Below, piece by piece: positions 1 through 9,969 of a stretch of 64,000 nt of DNA (positions within the stretch are counted from its first letter, which is position 1; each line of letters starts with the position of its first letter). Made by a program: the position numbers and the translations under genes. Origin of the DNA: Shewanella khirikhana (GTDB lineage Bacteria > Pseudomonadota > Gammaproteobacteria > Enterobacterales > Shewanellaceae). Below the pieces are notes generated by a model. The model saw only the letters and a program-made list of their open reading frames with translations, was not told the DNA's origin and did no database searches. Location: contig NZ_CP020373.1 of the NCBI RefSeq assembly GCF_003957745.1, positions 3,147,501 to 3,211,500 on the forward strand, written 5' to 3'.

Positions 1-880
1 CCACTGTGCGCGGCCAGTTAGCGGCAATGCCGGTCAGCTCGGCCTGACAGGCTGGGGTGCGATACTCTGCCAGCGGATCTTCACCGGCTTTGGCAAAAAT
101 GGTGCCCAGCTGTTTACCCAGCTGGTTGTCACCCGACACCAGCGCCCGCACCAACTCCTTGTGGTTGATGTAGCTGATGGAGTCTTCCATAAAGCCATGG
201 GTTTTAACGATATCGCTCAGGATGGTGCTGCTCGAAATCGGGTTGGTGACCTTGGTGATCCCCAGCGCCTGCTCCAGCAGCTGCGGCTCAAGGATGCTGG
301 TCGCGAAGGTTGCGGTGATCATGCCATCGCGCTCGGCCAGCACCAGATCCACAGATTCCTCATCACCTTCTTCAGTCAGGCGATAGGCGCGGTAGTTTTG
401 TCCGGCCAGGGTAGCAACTGTGTGTGTTAAACCGCTGTCGGCTTCGGCTTCATCAATCAGGGTCCAAAAGGCCTGAGGATTACCCACTTCCCAACGAATA
501 ACCGGCAAGGCGCCCAGAGTATAGGTATAGGCGCGCATTTCATCGGCCAGGCCGAAGCGCTTAAGCAGAGTCTCGGGCGACTTCAGCCCTTCCAGATATG
601 CCTTGTAAAGATACAGACCAAAGCGTGGCAAGGGCTCGCTTTCATCGGCCATCAGTTCATCGAGCGCGGCAGGCTGCGCCATCAGGGCGGCATTGGATGC
701 GGTGACGGACAGGTAATCTTTCAGCGGGAAAGGTTTCAGCTGTGCAGAAAACAGTGGGGTATCGGCAGGAATATAATCCAGGGCGGCATTGGCAAGTGCC
801 CCTTCTCCCTGCTGCTGGCTATACCAATAGGCGCCCGCTCCGGCGGCGAGGACTGCCACGGCTAGCACAAGTTTTTTCAT
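1..880 (-). CDS. Membrane-anchored or secreted protein of unknown function (C-terminus off the window)
   Basis: An open frame runs leftward from an ATG at 880 to the window edge with no stop, giving about 293 residues. It begins MKKLVLAVAVLAAG, a short basic stretch followed by a hydrophobic segment, so it is either a signal peptide or an N-terminal anchor. The rest is soluble-looking and mildly acidic, with segments such as YIPADTPLFSAQ and GLKSPETLLKRFGL. I do not recognise a catalytic motif. It stands alone: the next gene to the right is over 600 bases away. The reading frame is clearly coding, but the function is unknown and the true length cannot be seen. Confidence 0.8.
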   Translation of the reverse strand, partial: MKKLVLAVAVLAAGAGAYWYSQQQGEGALANAALDYIPADTPLFSAQLKPFPLKDYLSVTASNAALMAQPAALDELMADESEPLPRFGLYLYKAYLEGLKSPETLLKRFGLADEMRAYTYTLGALPVIRWEVGNPQAFWTLIDEAEADSGLTHTVATLAGQNYRAYRLTEEGDEESVDLVLAERDGMITATFATSILEPQLLEQALGITKVTNPISSSTILSDIVKTHGFMEDSISYINHKELVRALVSGDNQLGKQLGTIFAKAGEDPLAEYRTPACQAELTGIAANWPRTV

Positions 881-1022
881 GGGAAGACTCCGTTCTTGAT
901 TGATTTGAAAGCTCCGCTCTCAAGGCGAATAGCCAAAACCCGGCCAGGAAAACCCTAAAACAGGCAACTGAGCGACCGGTCAAAAGTATCACAGCGGGAG
1001 AGAAAAGGCGATGAAGGTAAGG

Positions 1023-1061
1023 CCCCGGATAGCCCAAGAGGAGGTATGGGGCTATCCGGGG
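1023..1061. repeat. 13-bp perfect inverted repeat (hairpin)
   Basis: CCCCGGATAGCCC at 1023-1035 pairs perfectly with GGGCTATCCGGGG at 1049-1061 around a 13-nt loop containing AGGAGG. No T-run follows on either strand, so it is not a standard terminator. Confidence 0.75.
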
Positions 1062-1455
1062 AAAAAGGTGATTGGCAAGCGCCAGCAAGTCAATCAACGA
1101 GCGTCGGCCACAACGGCCTGGTCTGGGGCTCTGTCCCTGACCGGCGGACGGCAACCAGAGAGAGTCACCAAATATCCGTGGGAATGCTCCCGGGTCGGCA
1201 GGCCCCGAAAAACCATCTACGGGAACTTACAACTATAGCCTAATTCTAAATTTTGTGAATAAAGCTGTGGGTAAAAATGTACAAAAGTTGTAAACGAATT
1301 CAGAAGAATTAAATATAGCCACTAAAATACAAAAACTTAGGTGAATAGCTTGTTGTTGAAAACCTTACCCACAGCCGACTTAATCAAGGTAAAAATATGC
1401 CCCGGGCGTACTCAGCGAGGAAATGATCGCGCCATCTGTAGCGCAATGAACAGAT

Positions 1456-1484
1456 AAAAAAAGGGCTGCCGAAGCAGCCCTTTG
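1456..1484 (-). terminator. Rho-independent terminator of the TonB receptor gene
   Basis: On the minus strand AAAGGGCTGC-TTCG-GCAGCCCTTT is followed by further T residues, directly after the stop at 1499. The stem has a stable TTCG tetraloop. Confidence 0.85.
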
Positions 1485-1498
1485 AGGTAGGTTCACTA

Positions 1499-4042
1499 TC
1501 AGAAGTTATAGTTCAGGCGACCATAGTAGTAGCCACCGTTGAAACCGTATGGAGAGGTCACAGGGTAAGCTGCACCGGCGATCCCGGCCCATGGGTTTTC
1601 ATCTGGGTAGGTGTCAAACAGGTTCTGCGCACCGATGGCAATGCTCCAGTTTTCGTTGAAGTCATAACCGATTTCGGCATCAAAGGTCACGGTAGAACCG
1701 TTATAGATAGGCAGATCGCCCTCTGAATCCAGGTGATCTTCGTAGAACTCGCCGTAGTAGTTCATACGCACCATAGAGCGCAGGTTGGCGTTGATTTCCT
1801 GGGTCCAGGTCAGCGTGCCCTTGTGGTGTGGCAAACCGTCTTCCAGCACCTTCACACGGGCTTCACTGATGTTCTCTGGGTTGAAGCTGTCAACAGAGGT
1901 TTCAGTCCAGTTGTAAGCCAGGGCAAAGTTGGCACCGTCCAGCCACTCAGGGGCGTAGCTTGCCACCAAGTCAACACCTTGGGTGGTGGTGTCGAAGTCG
2001 TTGGTGAAGTACAGCACTGAACTGTAGCTGTTGGCATCCAGTACGCCCTGAGCGATCAGCGCGTCCTTGTCGGCCTGGGTCAGTTCCTGGTTTGAGCTCT
2101 GGGTGATGCGGTCTTCCAGGCTGATGTGGAAGTAATCCGCAGTCAGGAAGAACTCGCCCACGGTGAGCACGGCACCAAACGACAGGTTAACTGAGGTTTC
2201 CGGCTCCAGTGGCGTTGCACCCTTCTGAATTGAGATTGGGTTGGTTGGCGGCAAAGTGGCCTGATCTTCCAGCTGACCACCGGAGAAAGCCGTGGTCACG
2301 TTACGCACGTTGCTCTGACCAACGGTTGGCGCACGGAAACCTGTACTGGCGGCGGCACGCAGCGAGAAGTCATCGGTCACGTTCAGGATAGAACTCAGCT
2401 TCCAGTTGGTGGTAGAGCCGAAGTCATCGTAGTACTCATAACGCAGGGCGCCGGTTACCAACCAGTTATCGGTCAGGTCGTGCTCGGCATCAAAGTAAGC
2501 GGCGTAGTTGTTACGGCTCCAGGAACCGGAATCCTGAGGCTTGAAGCCAGGGAAGCCGTTGGAACCAATACCAAAGCCTTGGGTATACAGTGGGCCAATC
2601 TCGAAAGAGGCTGGGTCACCATTGTAGATTTCGAAGGTTTCACGGCGGAATTCCAGACCCGCTGCAAAGCTCCACTCATCCACTTCGAAATAGCTGAAAT
2701 CCAGCGAGGCACCGCGCTCAAGCTGCACATAACGGCCTGGTTTGAAATCGTTGGGAGAATCCGGGCCGAGAGAGGCGTTAACCGTGTTCTTGATGTAGAA
2801 GTCGGCGTCACTCTTGCCGTAGCTTACCCCGAAGTCATAGTTCAGGTTGTTGGCCATGGTGCCCTTCACACCGGCGCTCAGCGAGGTGTCTTCAATCACA
2901 CCACCGAAACGGGGAGTGAAGCCACCGGGGAACAGTTCGTTGAATACAAAGCAGTTTGGATCGTTTTTCACCTGCTCAAGCGCCGCTGCGTCAGGCACAT
3001 TGTCGGTGATGGTAATAACAGGGCAATTACCTGACATGTCACCGGTCAGATCGCCAACCAGCAGGGTTTCACCCTCATCATTGCTATATACACCGCCACG
3101 GTTATTGGGGTTACGGAAGTAGAAGCCACCTTCTACATCGCGGCGAGCCCAGTTACCGAACATATAGGCGGTTTGATTGGCGTTCAGATCCAAGCCGGCA
3201 TTGAAGAAGAACTTGAAGTCATCCTTGGTTTCCGGGGCGCCCCAGATTTGCGCAGGATTGGCCACGGCGGTGTTGCCGCTGGCAATCAGACCGGCGGCGT
3301 CGTCACGCTGCACGCTGCGGCTGGTCGCATCGGCAGTTTTGTACTCGGCGCTGACGTTAAAGAAGCCATTTTCAGTCAGAGGCATACCTACGTTGGCGGC
3401 GATCATCGGGCTTGAGCCGTCACCTTCATAGAATTCGCCGTAGCGGGCTTCGATGGTGCCGCCCTCAGCGTTGTCTTTGAGCTGGAAGTTAATCACACCG
3501 GCAATGGCGTCGGAACCATACTGGGCCGCCGCGCCGTCACGCAGCACTTCAACCTGCTTGAGTGCGATGGCGGGGATCACAGAGATATCGGGACCCTGGG
3601 CACCGTTGGAAACACCGCCGCCGAGGAAAGAAATAACCGCCGCGCGGTGGCGGCGCTTGCCATTCACCAGGATCAGAGTGTGATCTGGCGCCAAACCACG
3701 CATGTTGGCCGGGCGAACCAGGGTGGCGGCATCTGAAATAGGCTGAGTGTTAACGTTGTAAGAAGGAACCACCTTGCCGAGCAGGTCGTTCATGTCGGTG
3801 GTGCCGTTTTTGGTGAACTCTTCGTTACCGATAATATCAACAGGCACCGGCGACTCACCCACAGAGCGAGGCGCAGCACGGGAACCAACAATCGCAATTT
3901 TCTCAATATTGTCAGTTGCCTGAGCTTCTTCCTGGGCTTCTTCTGCCCATGCGGTGCCGGCGGTAACCCCCGTCATAGCCAGCGTGATTGCCAGGCTCAG
4001 TGAGCTCAGGCCGAATTTTTTCTTGTCTTGTGAAGTCATCAT
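1499..4042 (-). CDS. TonB-dependent outer-membrane receptor
   Basis: Encodes about 847 residues. A signal peptide ends near GTAWA-EE, followed by the plug domain (PVPVDIIGNEEF, then a GSDAIAGVINFQLK segment typical of TonB plugs) and a long beta-barrel ending in an aromatic residue (GRLNYNF). The receptor would import a scarce ligand across the outer membrane using TonB energy. Nothing next to it identifies the ligand, and no Fur-like box is evident upstream. The start was placed at the ATG at 4042, preceded by GAGAG; a TTG twelve bases upstream and an ATG one codon downstream are alternatives. It is transcribed alone and ends in a strong terminator. The family assignment is firm and the substrate unknown. 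Confidence 0.92.
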   Translation of the reverse strand: MMTSQDKKKFGLSSLSLAITLAMTGVTAGTAWAEEAQEEAQATDNIEKIAIVGSRAAPRSVGESPVPVDIIGNEEFTKNGTTDMNDLLGKVVPSYNVNTQPISDAATLVRPANMRGLAPDHTLILVNGKRRHRAAVISFLGGGVSNGAQGPDISVIPAIALKQVEVLRDGAAAQYGSDAIAGVINFQLKDNAEGGTIEARYGEFYEGDGSSPMIAANVGMPLTENGFFNVSAEYKTADATSRSVQRDDAAGLIASGNTAVANPAQIWGAPETKDDFKFFFNAGLDLNANQTAYMFGNWARRDVEGGFYFRNPNNRGGVYSNDEGETLLVGDLTGDMSGNCPVITITDNVPDAAALEQVKNDPNCFVFNELFPGGFTPRFGGVIEDTSLSAGVKGTMANNLNYDFGVSYGKSDADFYIKNTVNASLGPDSPNDFKPGRYVQLERGASLDFSYFEVDEWSFAAGLEFRRETFEIYNGDPASFEIGPLYTQGFGIGSNGFPGFKPQDSGSWSRNNYAAYFDAEHDLTDNWLVTGALRYEYYDDFGSTTNWKLSSILNVTDDFSLRAAASTGFRAPTVGQSNVRNVTTAFSGGQLEDQATLPPTNPISIQKGATPLEPETSVNLSFGAVLTVGEFFLTADYFHISLEDRITQSSNQELTQADKDALIAQGVLDANSYSSVLYFTNDFDTTTQGVDLVASYAPEWLDGANFALAYNWTETSVDSFNPENISEARVKVLEDGLPHHKGTLTWTQEINANLRSMVRMNYYGEFYEDHLDSEGDLPIYNGSTVTFDAEIGYDFNENWSIAIGAQNLFDTYPDENPWAGIAGAAYPVTSPYGFNGGYYYGRLNYNF

Positions 4043-4407
4043 CTTTGCTCTCAATCAATTATTATCTTTTTTCTCCCCCGAACCGAAATAAGCGCTTTTC
4101 GGCCGGGACAGCCTGGGTTAAGACAAATTGTCCCCCACACATTTCTATAACACTTTGGTTTTGTTTGCCATAACCTTTTCGCATCTTAAAATTTACATTT
4201 GCGCAACCATTTCAAGATCAAGAACTTACTGCTCATTATTTTTTACAGCAGGTTATTCTGTTTAAGAAATGACTAATTTTAAATTAAGCCAATGTTATTT
4301 AAGACTAAATAAGCATTTTAAGCGCAAGAAACGAACAGGGATTGACCAGCCACCTCCAAGCCCCCTAAGCTGGCATACCCAAAGACAGAATTTCAGTGAG
4401 GAACCAC
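4043..4407. other. 365-base divergent promoter region, no recognised site
   Basis: AT-rich gap between the divergent TonB receptor and acyl-CoA synthetase genes. It must hold both promoters. I see no convincing Fur, FNR, FadR/PsrA or other operator and no RNA gene. Confidence 0.5.
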
Positions 4408-6018
4408 ATGAGCCAGAATCACCATCCAGGGTTGGATATAGCGGAATACGCCTCACTGACAGACCTGTTTGCCAAGGCTTGCGCACGCTACGCCGACAAG
4501 CCAGCCTTTGCCTGCCTGGGCAAACGCCACAGCTTTGCTGAAATCAATGTGCTTTCCGATCAGTTTGCCGCCTTCCTGACTCACCACTGCAACCTGACAC
4601 CTGGCGATCGAATCGCCATTCAGCTGCCTAACCTGACTCAGTTTGTGATTGCTGCCTATGGCGCACTCAAGGCCGGTATGGTGCTGGTGAATACCAACCC
4701 GCTGTATACCGAGCGGGAGCTTATCCATCAGTTCAAAGATGCCGGCGCCAAGGTGTTGGTGGTGCTGTCGGACTTGCTGCCAACCCTGGCGAAGGTGGTG
4801 GCCGAAACCCCAATCGAACAGGTGATTTCGACCCATGCGCTGGATCTGATTTCGCCGCAGATCCAACCTAAAACCGGCCTTAAAAACATCGAGTTTTTAA
4901 AGGCGCTGGCCCTTGGCACCGAGCATCTTGGGCCCAATACGCCCTTTAGCCCCATGCCTGCCAACCACAGCACCCTGGCAGCACTGCAATACACAGGCGG
5001 CACCACAGGGCTTTCAAAGGGCGCCATGCTGAGCCACGGCAACCTGATTGCCAATGCGCTGCAATGCCGCGACCGGCTGCAGGATGTCATCACCCCGGGT
5101 GAAGATATTTTTGTGGCGCCGCTGCCCATCTACCATATCTATGCGTTTTTGGTGAATCTGGTGCTCTATGTTGAGCGTGGTGGCTGCTCTGTGCTTATCC
5201 CCAACCCGAGGGATATTCCGGCGCTGATTAAGACGCTGGGGCAGTATTCCTTCACCGGTTTTGCCGGACTCAACACCCTGTTTGTGGCCATGTGTCATCA
5301 AAGCGAATTCAAAGCGCTGGATTTCAGCAAGCTTAAACTCACCATCTCCGGCGGTACCGCGCTGACCGAAGCGGCGTCAAACCTGTGGCAACAAACCACG
5401 GGCTGCACCATCAGCGAAGGCTATGGTCTGTCGGAAACCTCCCCTGTGGTCACTCTCAATCGGCCGCGCCACGAGCGGCTTGGCACCATTGGCGAGCCGG
5501 TGCTGGCCACCGAAGTGCAGATCCTGAATGAGAATGATGAAGAGGTAACCCAAGGTGACGCGGGTGAGCTTGCTGTGCGCGGCCCGCAGGTGATGGCCGG
5601 TTACTGGCAGCAAGCCGCAGAAACCGAGCGGGTGTTCACACAGGATGGCTTTTTCAAAACCGGTGATATCGCCATCGCCGAGCCTGATGGCTGCTATCGC
5701 ATCGTCGATAGAAAGAAGGACATGGTGCTGGTATCTGGCTTTAACGTGTACCCCAACGAGGTGGAAAACGTGCTGGCAAGCCATGCCATGGTGCTGGAGT
5801 GCGCCGTGATTGGTGTGCCCGATGAGCGCAGTGGCGAAGCGGTTAAAGCGGTAATAGTGCTCAAAGGCGATAGCAACCAGGATGAAGCCAGAGCCGCCAT
5901 TGCCGCGCACTGTGCGGCCAATCTTGCCGGTTATAAGCAGCCGAAAATCATCAAGTTTGTTGATGCTCTGCCCAAAAGCACCGTAGGTAAAATACTGCGC
6001 CGGGCGCTTAGAAACTAA
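4408..6018 (+). CDS. AMP-forming acyl-CoA synthetase (FadD-like)
   Basis: Encodes 536 residues of the ANL adenylating family, which activates a carboxylic acid with ATP to an acyl-adenylate and then to a CoA thioester. The phosphate-binding loop TGGTTGLSKGAMLSH lies near residue 200, the GYGLSETSP motif near 335, then FKTGDIA and the hinge/C-terminal signature YRIVDRKKDMVLVSGFNVYP, ending with a catalytic-type lysine in PKSTVGKILRR. It resembles long- or medium-chain fatty acyl-CoA ligases but is shorter than E. coli FadD (561 residues), so chain length is uncertain. The ATG at 4408 follows GAGGAA at proper spacing; an upstream in-frame GTG at 4396 is unlikely. It converges on a CoA-transferase family gene, sharing a bidirectional terminator. 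Confidence 0.9.
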   Translation: MSQNHHPGLDIAEYASLTDLFAKACARYADKPAFACLGKRHSFAEINVLSDQFAAFLTHHCNLTPGDRIAIQLPNLTQFVIAAYGALKAGMVLVNTNPLYTERELIHQFKDAGAKVLVVLSDLLPTLAKVVAETPIEQVISTHALDLISPQIQPKTGLKNIEFLKALALGTEHLGPNTPFSPMPANHSTLAALQYTGGTTGLSKGAMLSHGNLIANALQCRDRLQDVITPGEDIFVAPLPIYHIYAFLVNLVLYVERGGCSVLIPNPRDIPALIKTLGQYSFTGFAGLNTLFVAMCHQSEFKALDFSKLKLTISGGTALTEAASNLWQQTTGCTISEGYGLSETSPVVTLNRPRHERLGTIGEPVLATEVQILNENDEEVTQGDAGELAVRGPQVMAGYWQQAAETERVFTQDGFFKTGDIAIAEPDGCYRIVDRKKDMVLVSGFNVYPNEVENVLASHAMVLECAVIGVPDERSGEAVKAVIVLKGDSNQDEARAAIAAHCAANLAGYKQPKIIKFVDALPKSTVGKILRRALRN

Positions 6019-6045
6019 TCAGTATCAGCCTCGCAAGCGCAATAC

Positions 6046-6074
6046 AAAAACACCTCGCCTGGCGAGGTGTTTTT
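6046..6074. terminator. Bidirectional terminator
   Basis: A perfect palindrome, AAAAACACCTCGCC at 6046-6059 and its complement at 6061-6074, gives a T-run on both strands. It serves both the rightward acyl-CoA synthetase gene and the leftward CoA-transferase gene. Confidence 0.9.
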
Positions 6075-6093
6075 CATCAGCATCAGGGGCAGG

Positions 6094-7380
6094 CTAAACC
6101 GACAGGCCCCACATTTCATGGGTTTCGCGCGCAAGCTGCTCACGAAAATCCGGATGGGCAATATCAATCAGAGAACGCGCCCGCTCCCTTATCGACTTGC
6201 CGCGCATATAGGCCACCCCGTATTCAGTCACTATGTAGTGCACATGGGCTCGGGTGGTCACGACCCCAGCCCCCGGCGACAGCACAGTACTGATGCGCGA
6301 CAGCTTGCCACCACAGGCCGTGCTTGGCATGGCAATGACCGAACGGCCACCTTCCGACAGCCCGGCGCCGCGGATAAAGTCCATCTGCCCCCCCACACCG
6401 GAGTAGATGCGGGTACCGATGGAGTCGGCGCACACCTGACCGGTCACATCCACCTGCAGCGCCGAGTTAATCGCCATCACCTGTGGGTTGCGGCGAATAA
6501 TCGCAGTATCGTTCACCTGCTCGATATCGAGAAAGGCCACCTGCGGGTTGTCATCGACGAAGTCGTACAATCGGCGGCTGCCAAGGGCAAAGCCGGTTAC
6601 CAGCTTGCCGGGGCAAAAACGTTTGTGACTGTTGTCCACGACCCCGCGCTCCACCAGGCTCAGAATGCCATCGGAAAAAAGCTCGGTATGCACCCCAAGG
6701 TGCTGGTGATTGCCAAGGCAGCCGAGCACCGCATCGGGAATGCCGCCTATACCCATTTGCAAACAATCGCCGTCGCGCACCAAGGCCGCCACATTGCGGC
6801 CAATCGCCTGACTCACGCCATCGGTCGTGGCGAGCGCATGCTCGGGCAGCTCCATCGGCGCTTCAAAAATCGCATCGAAACGGCTTAGAGGGATAAAGCT
6901 GTCACCGTGGGTGCGGGGCATTCTGGGATTGATATGGGCAATGATTTTACCCGCCACCTCGCAGGCTGCGCGGGTCGCCTCCACCGAAATGCCCAAGGAA
7001 CACATGCCGTGCTTATCCGGCGGCGACACCTGCACTATGGCAGTATCGATGCGCTGCTCGCGGCGGCGAAACAGCTTGGGCACTTCAGATAAAAACACCG
7101 GCACATAGTCGGCTCGGGCCTCGGCCAGCAGCGCCCGGGTTGGCCTGCCGCCAAAATAGCAGCGATGGCGCAGATGCCCCTCAAGCTCGGGGCCGCTCAA
7201 ACACTCGGCGTGCTCTGTATGTAGTTGTAATAGTGTGAGATTAGTACGGGTCAGCGCGTGCTCGGCCAGCGCTTCGAGCAAGAGTCTCGGGGTCGCCCCC
7301 ATGGAGTGGGTCCAGATAAACTCGTCATTATCGATTAACGACACCGCCTCAAGAGCAGTGGCACAGTACTTGGGTACCAT
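6094..7380 (-). CDS. Acetyl-CoA hydrolase / CoA-transferase family protein
   Basis: Encodes 428 residues of the acetyl-CoA hydrolase/transferase family (4-hydroxybutyrate or butyryl-CoA:acetate CoA-transferases). Landmarks are YFGGRPTRAL, the segment VSPPDKHGMCSLGISVEATRA, GIGGIPDAVLG, and GVHTELFSDG, where the glutamate is the likely CoA-ester-forming residue by family analogy. The C-terminal domain has GGQMDFIRGA and TEYGVAYMRGKSIRERA. The start at 7380 follows AGGAAG on the minus strand. Such enzymes move CoA between short acyl chains and acetate. The convergent acyl-CoA synthetase suggests nearby acyl-CoA metabolism, but a shared pathway is only inference. The family is firm; the specific substrate is not readable. 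Confidence 0.88.
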   Translation of the reverse strand: MVPKYCATALEAVSLIDNDEFIWTHSMGATPRLLLEALAEHALTRTNLTLLQLHTEHAECLSGPELEGHLRHRCYFGGRPTRALLAEARADYVPVFLSEVPKLFRRREQRIDTAIVQVSPPDKHGMCSLGISVEATRAACEVAGKIIAHINPRMPRTHGDSFIPLSRFDAIFEAPMELPEHALATTDGVSQAIGRNVAALVRDGDCLQMGIGGIPDAVLGCLGNHQHLGVHTELFSDGILSLVERGVVDNSHKRFCPGKLVTGFALGSRRLYDFVDDNPQVAFLDIEQVNDTAIIRRNPQVMAINSALQVDVTGQVCADSIGTRIYSGVGGQMDFIRGAGLSEGGRSVIAMPSTACGGKLSRISTVLSPGAGVVTTRAHVHYIVTEYGVAYMRGKSIRERARSLIDIAHPDFREQLARETHEMWGLSV

Positions 7381-7542
7381 CGGGCTTCCTTGATGATTCA
7401 GACTTAGCTGTTATAGCAGCATTTTTTAGCGCACATGCCGATCTTGATCATGTTTTGGCCGGCGTGGGAAAAATCCCTTTCTCCCACCCCAAAGCCTGTG
7501 CACTTAACGGCGGCTAATCAGAGTTTGGCTTTCAGCCGTAGC

Positions 7543-9933
7543 TCACAGCTTGACTTCCAGCCCCAATGTCAGGGTACGACCGGGCTCAGGCATGGCCACC
7601 ACTGAGCCTGCCGACACTGTGTACCTGTTGGTGAGGTTGGTGAGCGAAGCATAGACTGCGTAGTTTTTGCTGAAGCGATAGTCGGCATAAAAATCGAGCT
7701 GATAGCTTGATGGAATGCGCTGCAGCGCGTTGGCGCCGGTGCCCGACAAAAAGCCCCCCGGATGACGCTTGGCCGAATGGCCCTTGTAGGTCAGGCCAAG
7801 CTCCAGCGCATCATCAAACAGTTTTTTGCCCACGCTCACCACCAGATTCTTTTTCGGCGGAATACGCAGCGGCGTCAAACCACCGGAAAAACCGGTTTCG
7901 TTGCAGGTATCCACGCCTTCGGCCTCTGCAACCAGGGTCGAGCACATCCGGACATCGGTGTAATAGGTGTAGGATGCGCGGGTAGTCAGCCATTCACTGT
8001 CGTATTCAAGCTCTGCCTCTATCCCCGGTAAATCAAATTTATCGTAGTTGGTAAAGGTGTAAGCCTGCTCCCAAGGGTTGGCGCCGGGCTTTTTGCTCGG
8101 TAAAAAGCCGGTGGCTATCATGTCGTTGATGCGGGTGTGGAAGTAGTTTACCCCGAGCGTCAGCTCATCGGTGCTGCCCAAAAGTTTGGTGAAAACACTC
8201 TCAATACCGGCTTCAAATAGCTCGATATTTTCTTCGCTGATGGGGTAATCCGGCGAATAGGAAAACACCTCGTTCGATACGGTCGATTCGTAGAGGCTTG
8301 GCATACGGTAGGCGTTGCTGTACTTGGCCTTCAGCGCGGTGTTAGTAAAAAGCTCATACACGGCTTCCAGGGTCAGGTCGGTTTTAGGACCGAACTCCAG
8401 GGTATTGCTTATCTGAAAATCCTCATTGACCGAATCATGGTGGTTGAGGTTTAACGACAGCGCCAAGTCAGCCAGTTCAAGGTGACCATTGGCGAACACA
8501 CTGCGTTTGGTCTGCTTGCCATTGCGCGACGTTGGCTTGAGGTTTTTATTCGCAGCCGCATGGCGACGTTTGAAGATGTCCTGCCAGTTGTCGAACGGTG
8601 AAAGGGTTTCATCCTGCCAGGACGCGCCATACATCAAGGTCAGCGGCACAGTGTCGGTGAGCTGAATTCTTGAGGTGTTAAACAGCCCCACGCCATGGCG
8701 CTTGTTATCGTACTGGTGAAAATACTGACCCGCGTTGGGGCCAAGGTTACTGCCAAGGGCGTTGTACTGCTCAAGCTCGGCATCGGTGTGCCACAGATTT
8801 AGCTGCACATCCCAGAGCGGATTGTCGCTGGCGCTGAACTTGTACAGCACATTGTAACTTTGCACATCGGCCGTACCCGGTTTCCACTGGGGCATGGTTT
8901 CCACGCCTTCTGGAATTTCCTCTGAGTGCCACTGGGTTTTACCGTTTGCATCGACCGTGGACCAGAATTTGGAATCGCCAGCGCGCTGCTTATGCCAATA
9001 GGAGGCCAGCATTTCGCCCGCTTCCTGCTGATGCAGGCGACTGCTTATTTCAAGGGAATGCTCATTGGTAAAATCGATGCCAAGCTTGGCAAGGTAGGAC
9101 TCGCTCTCAAAACTGGTATTAACCACCTCACCTTCGGGATTGACCGGCGGCAGATCGCGGATAACTGTGCCATTCCATCCGATTCGCTGTTCAACAAAAG
9201 CGTCATAGCCGTGTTTGCCGGCAAAGTAATTGCCCATGCGCTTATCACTGAAGGCAAGCAGCGCATTGACCTTATCGAGCTGCATAGCGGTAGCCACCAT
9301 CACCCCGCCGCCAGAAAAATCCAGGCTGCCGGGCTTTTCATGCACCTCGTAATATTGCTGCTGGTGAAAGTCGCTGCTGACGTCGGGCATGTGATTATTG
9401 TTGTGGGTTTTAAGCTTGACCAGGGCGCCAAACTGCTTGCCGTCACCGACCACATCGGCAGCGCTCAGGGTACGGATTTGCACTGTGCCGCCAATGGCGC
9501 CGGCACCAAAGGCCGACCCCTGACTGCTGGGGCCCATTTCCAAATCGAGATGGCTAATCAGATCTGTGTCTATGTAAGTTCGGTCCGACGTCCCCATGTA
9601 ACCACGGTTGGTATGGGTCGATTGCAGACTGCCGTCGATAAAAATCTGCACCCGGCCCTCACCCTGCACGCCGCGGATACCTATATCCAACGCGCCGGCT
9701 TCGTTACGCAGGTTATTGGCTTCAACGCTGGTGTTGGTCGAAAAGATATCGGCGTTGGAAATCCCCTTGGTGTGATAGGCCTCAGCCAGATTTCGCTGCT
9801 GTTTGCCGTTAACGACGATAACTTCGATGTCTTTGTCTTTTGGCTGTTTTTCAGTGTCGGCCGCAAAGCCGGCGTTGGGAAGTGTGCTGGTGAGCAAGGC
9901 GGCGATGGTCAGTGAGAGTCTTGAAGGTTCCAT
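7543..9933 (-). CDS. TonB-dependent receptor, iron-regulated type (heme-receptor-like)
   Basis: Encodes 796 residues. A signal peptide ends near PNAGFA, followed by a plug with LDIGIRGVQGEGRVQIFIDG and GPSSQGSAFGAGAIGGTV, and then a barrel ending with GLEVKL. It has the layout of the hemoglobin/transferrin/siderophore receptor group; YRMPSLYES sits where heme receptors carry a FRAP box, so heme is possible but not proven. A Fur-like box at 9970-9988 lies 37 bases upstream of the start, supporting iron repression. It is separated from the hut operon by an ABC exporter gene. The start ATG at 9933 lacks an obvious strong ribosome site. Confidence 0.88.
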   Translation of the reverse strand: MEPSRLSLTIAALLTSTLPNAGFAADTEKQPKDKDIEVIVVNGKQQRNLAEAYHTKGISNADIFSTNTSVEANNLRNEAGALDIGIRGVQGEGRVQIFIDGSLQSTHTNRGYMGTSDRTYIDTDLISHLDLEMGPSSQGSAFGAGAIGGTVQIRTLSAADVVGDGKQFGALVKLKTHNNNHMPDVSSDFHQQQYYEVHEKPGSLDFSGGGVMVATAMQLDKVNALLAFSDKRMGNYFAGKHGYDAFVEQRIGWNGTVIRDLPPVNPEGEVVNTSFESESYLAKLGIDFTNEHSLEISSRLHQQEAGEMLASYWHKQRAGDSKFWSTVDANGKTQWHSEEIPEGVETMPQWKPGTADVQSYNVLYKFSASDNPLWDVQLNLWHTDAELEQYNALGSNLGPNAGQYFHQYDNKRHGVGLFNTSRIQLTDTVPLTLMYGASWQDETLSPFDNWQDIFKRRHAAANKNLKPTSRNGKQTKRSVFANGHLELADLALSLNLNHHDSVNEDFQISNTLEFGPKTDLTLEAVYELFTNTALKAKYSNAYRMPSLYESTVSNEVFSYSPDYPISEENIELFEAGIESVFTKLLGSTDELTLGVNYFHTRINDMIATGFLPSKKPGANPWEQAYTFTNYDKFDLPGIEAELEYDSEWLTTRASYTYYTDVRMCSTLVAEAEGVDTCNETGFSGGLTPLRIPPKKNLVVSVGKKLFDDALELGLTYKGHSAKRHPGGFLSGTGANALQRIPSSYQLDFYADYRFSKNYAVYASLTNLTNRYTVSAGSVVAMPEPGRTLTLGLEVKL

Positions 9934-9969
9934 AAACGGTCTTGTTGGTTATCTAATAAGCCCGTAGAT

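Larger units (their letters stand above)
881..1498. other. 618-base intergenic region with a long perfect hairpin
   Basis: Between two leftward genes. It holds a 13-bp perfect hairpin (1023-1061), several weaker GC-rich inverted repeats between 1140 and 1225, then an AT-rich stretch 1235-1400, and the terminator of the TonB receptor gene at 1456-1484. Short open frames on the plus strand (from 1011 and 1046) look non-coding. The GC-rich part could be a structured RNA or the leader of the gene at 1-880, but I could not match it to a known RNA family. Confidence 0.5.

Noticed and set aside
1011..1238. 75-codon open frame in the gap left of the TonB receptor
   Set aside because: It runs through the 13-bp hairpin, has no ribosome site and an unnatural amino-acid composition.
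1140..1240. Riboswitch (cobalamin or c-di-GMP type)
   Set aside because: GC-rich hairpins are present but the conserved core sequences of these classes were not found.
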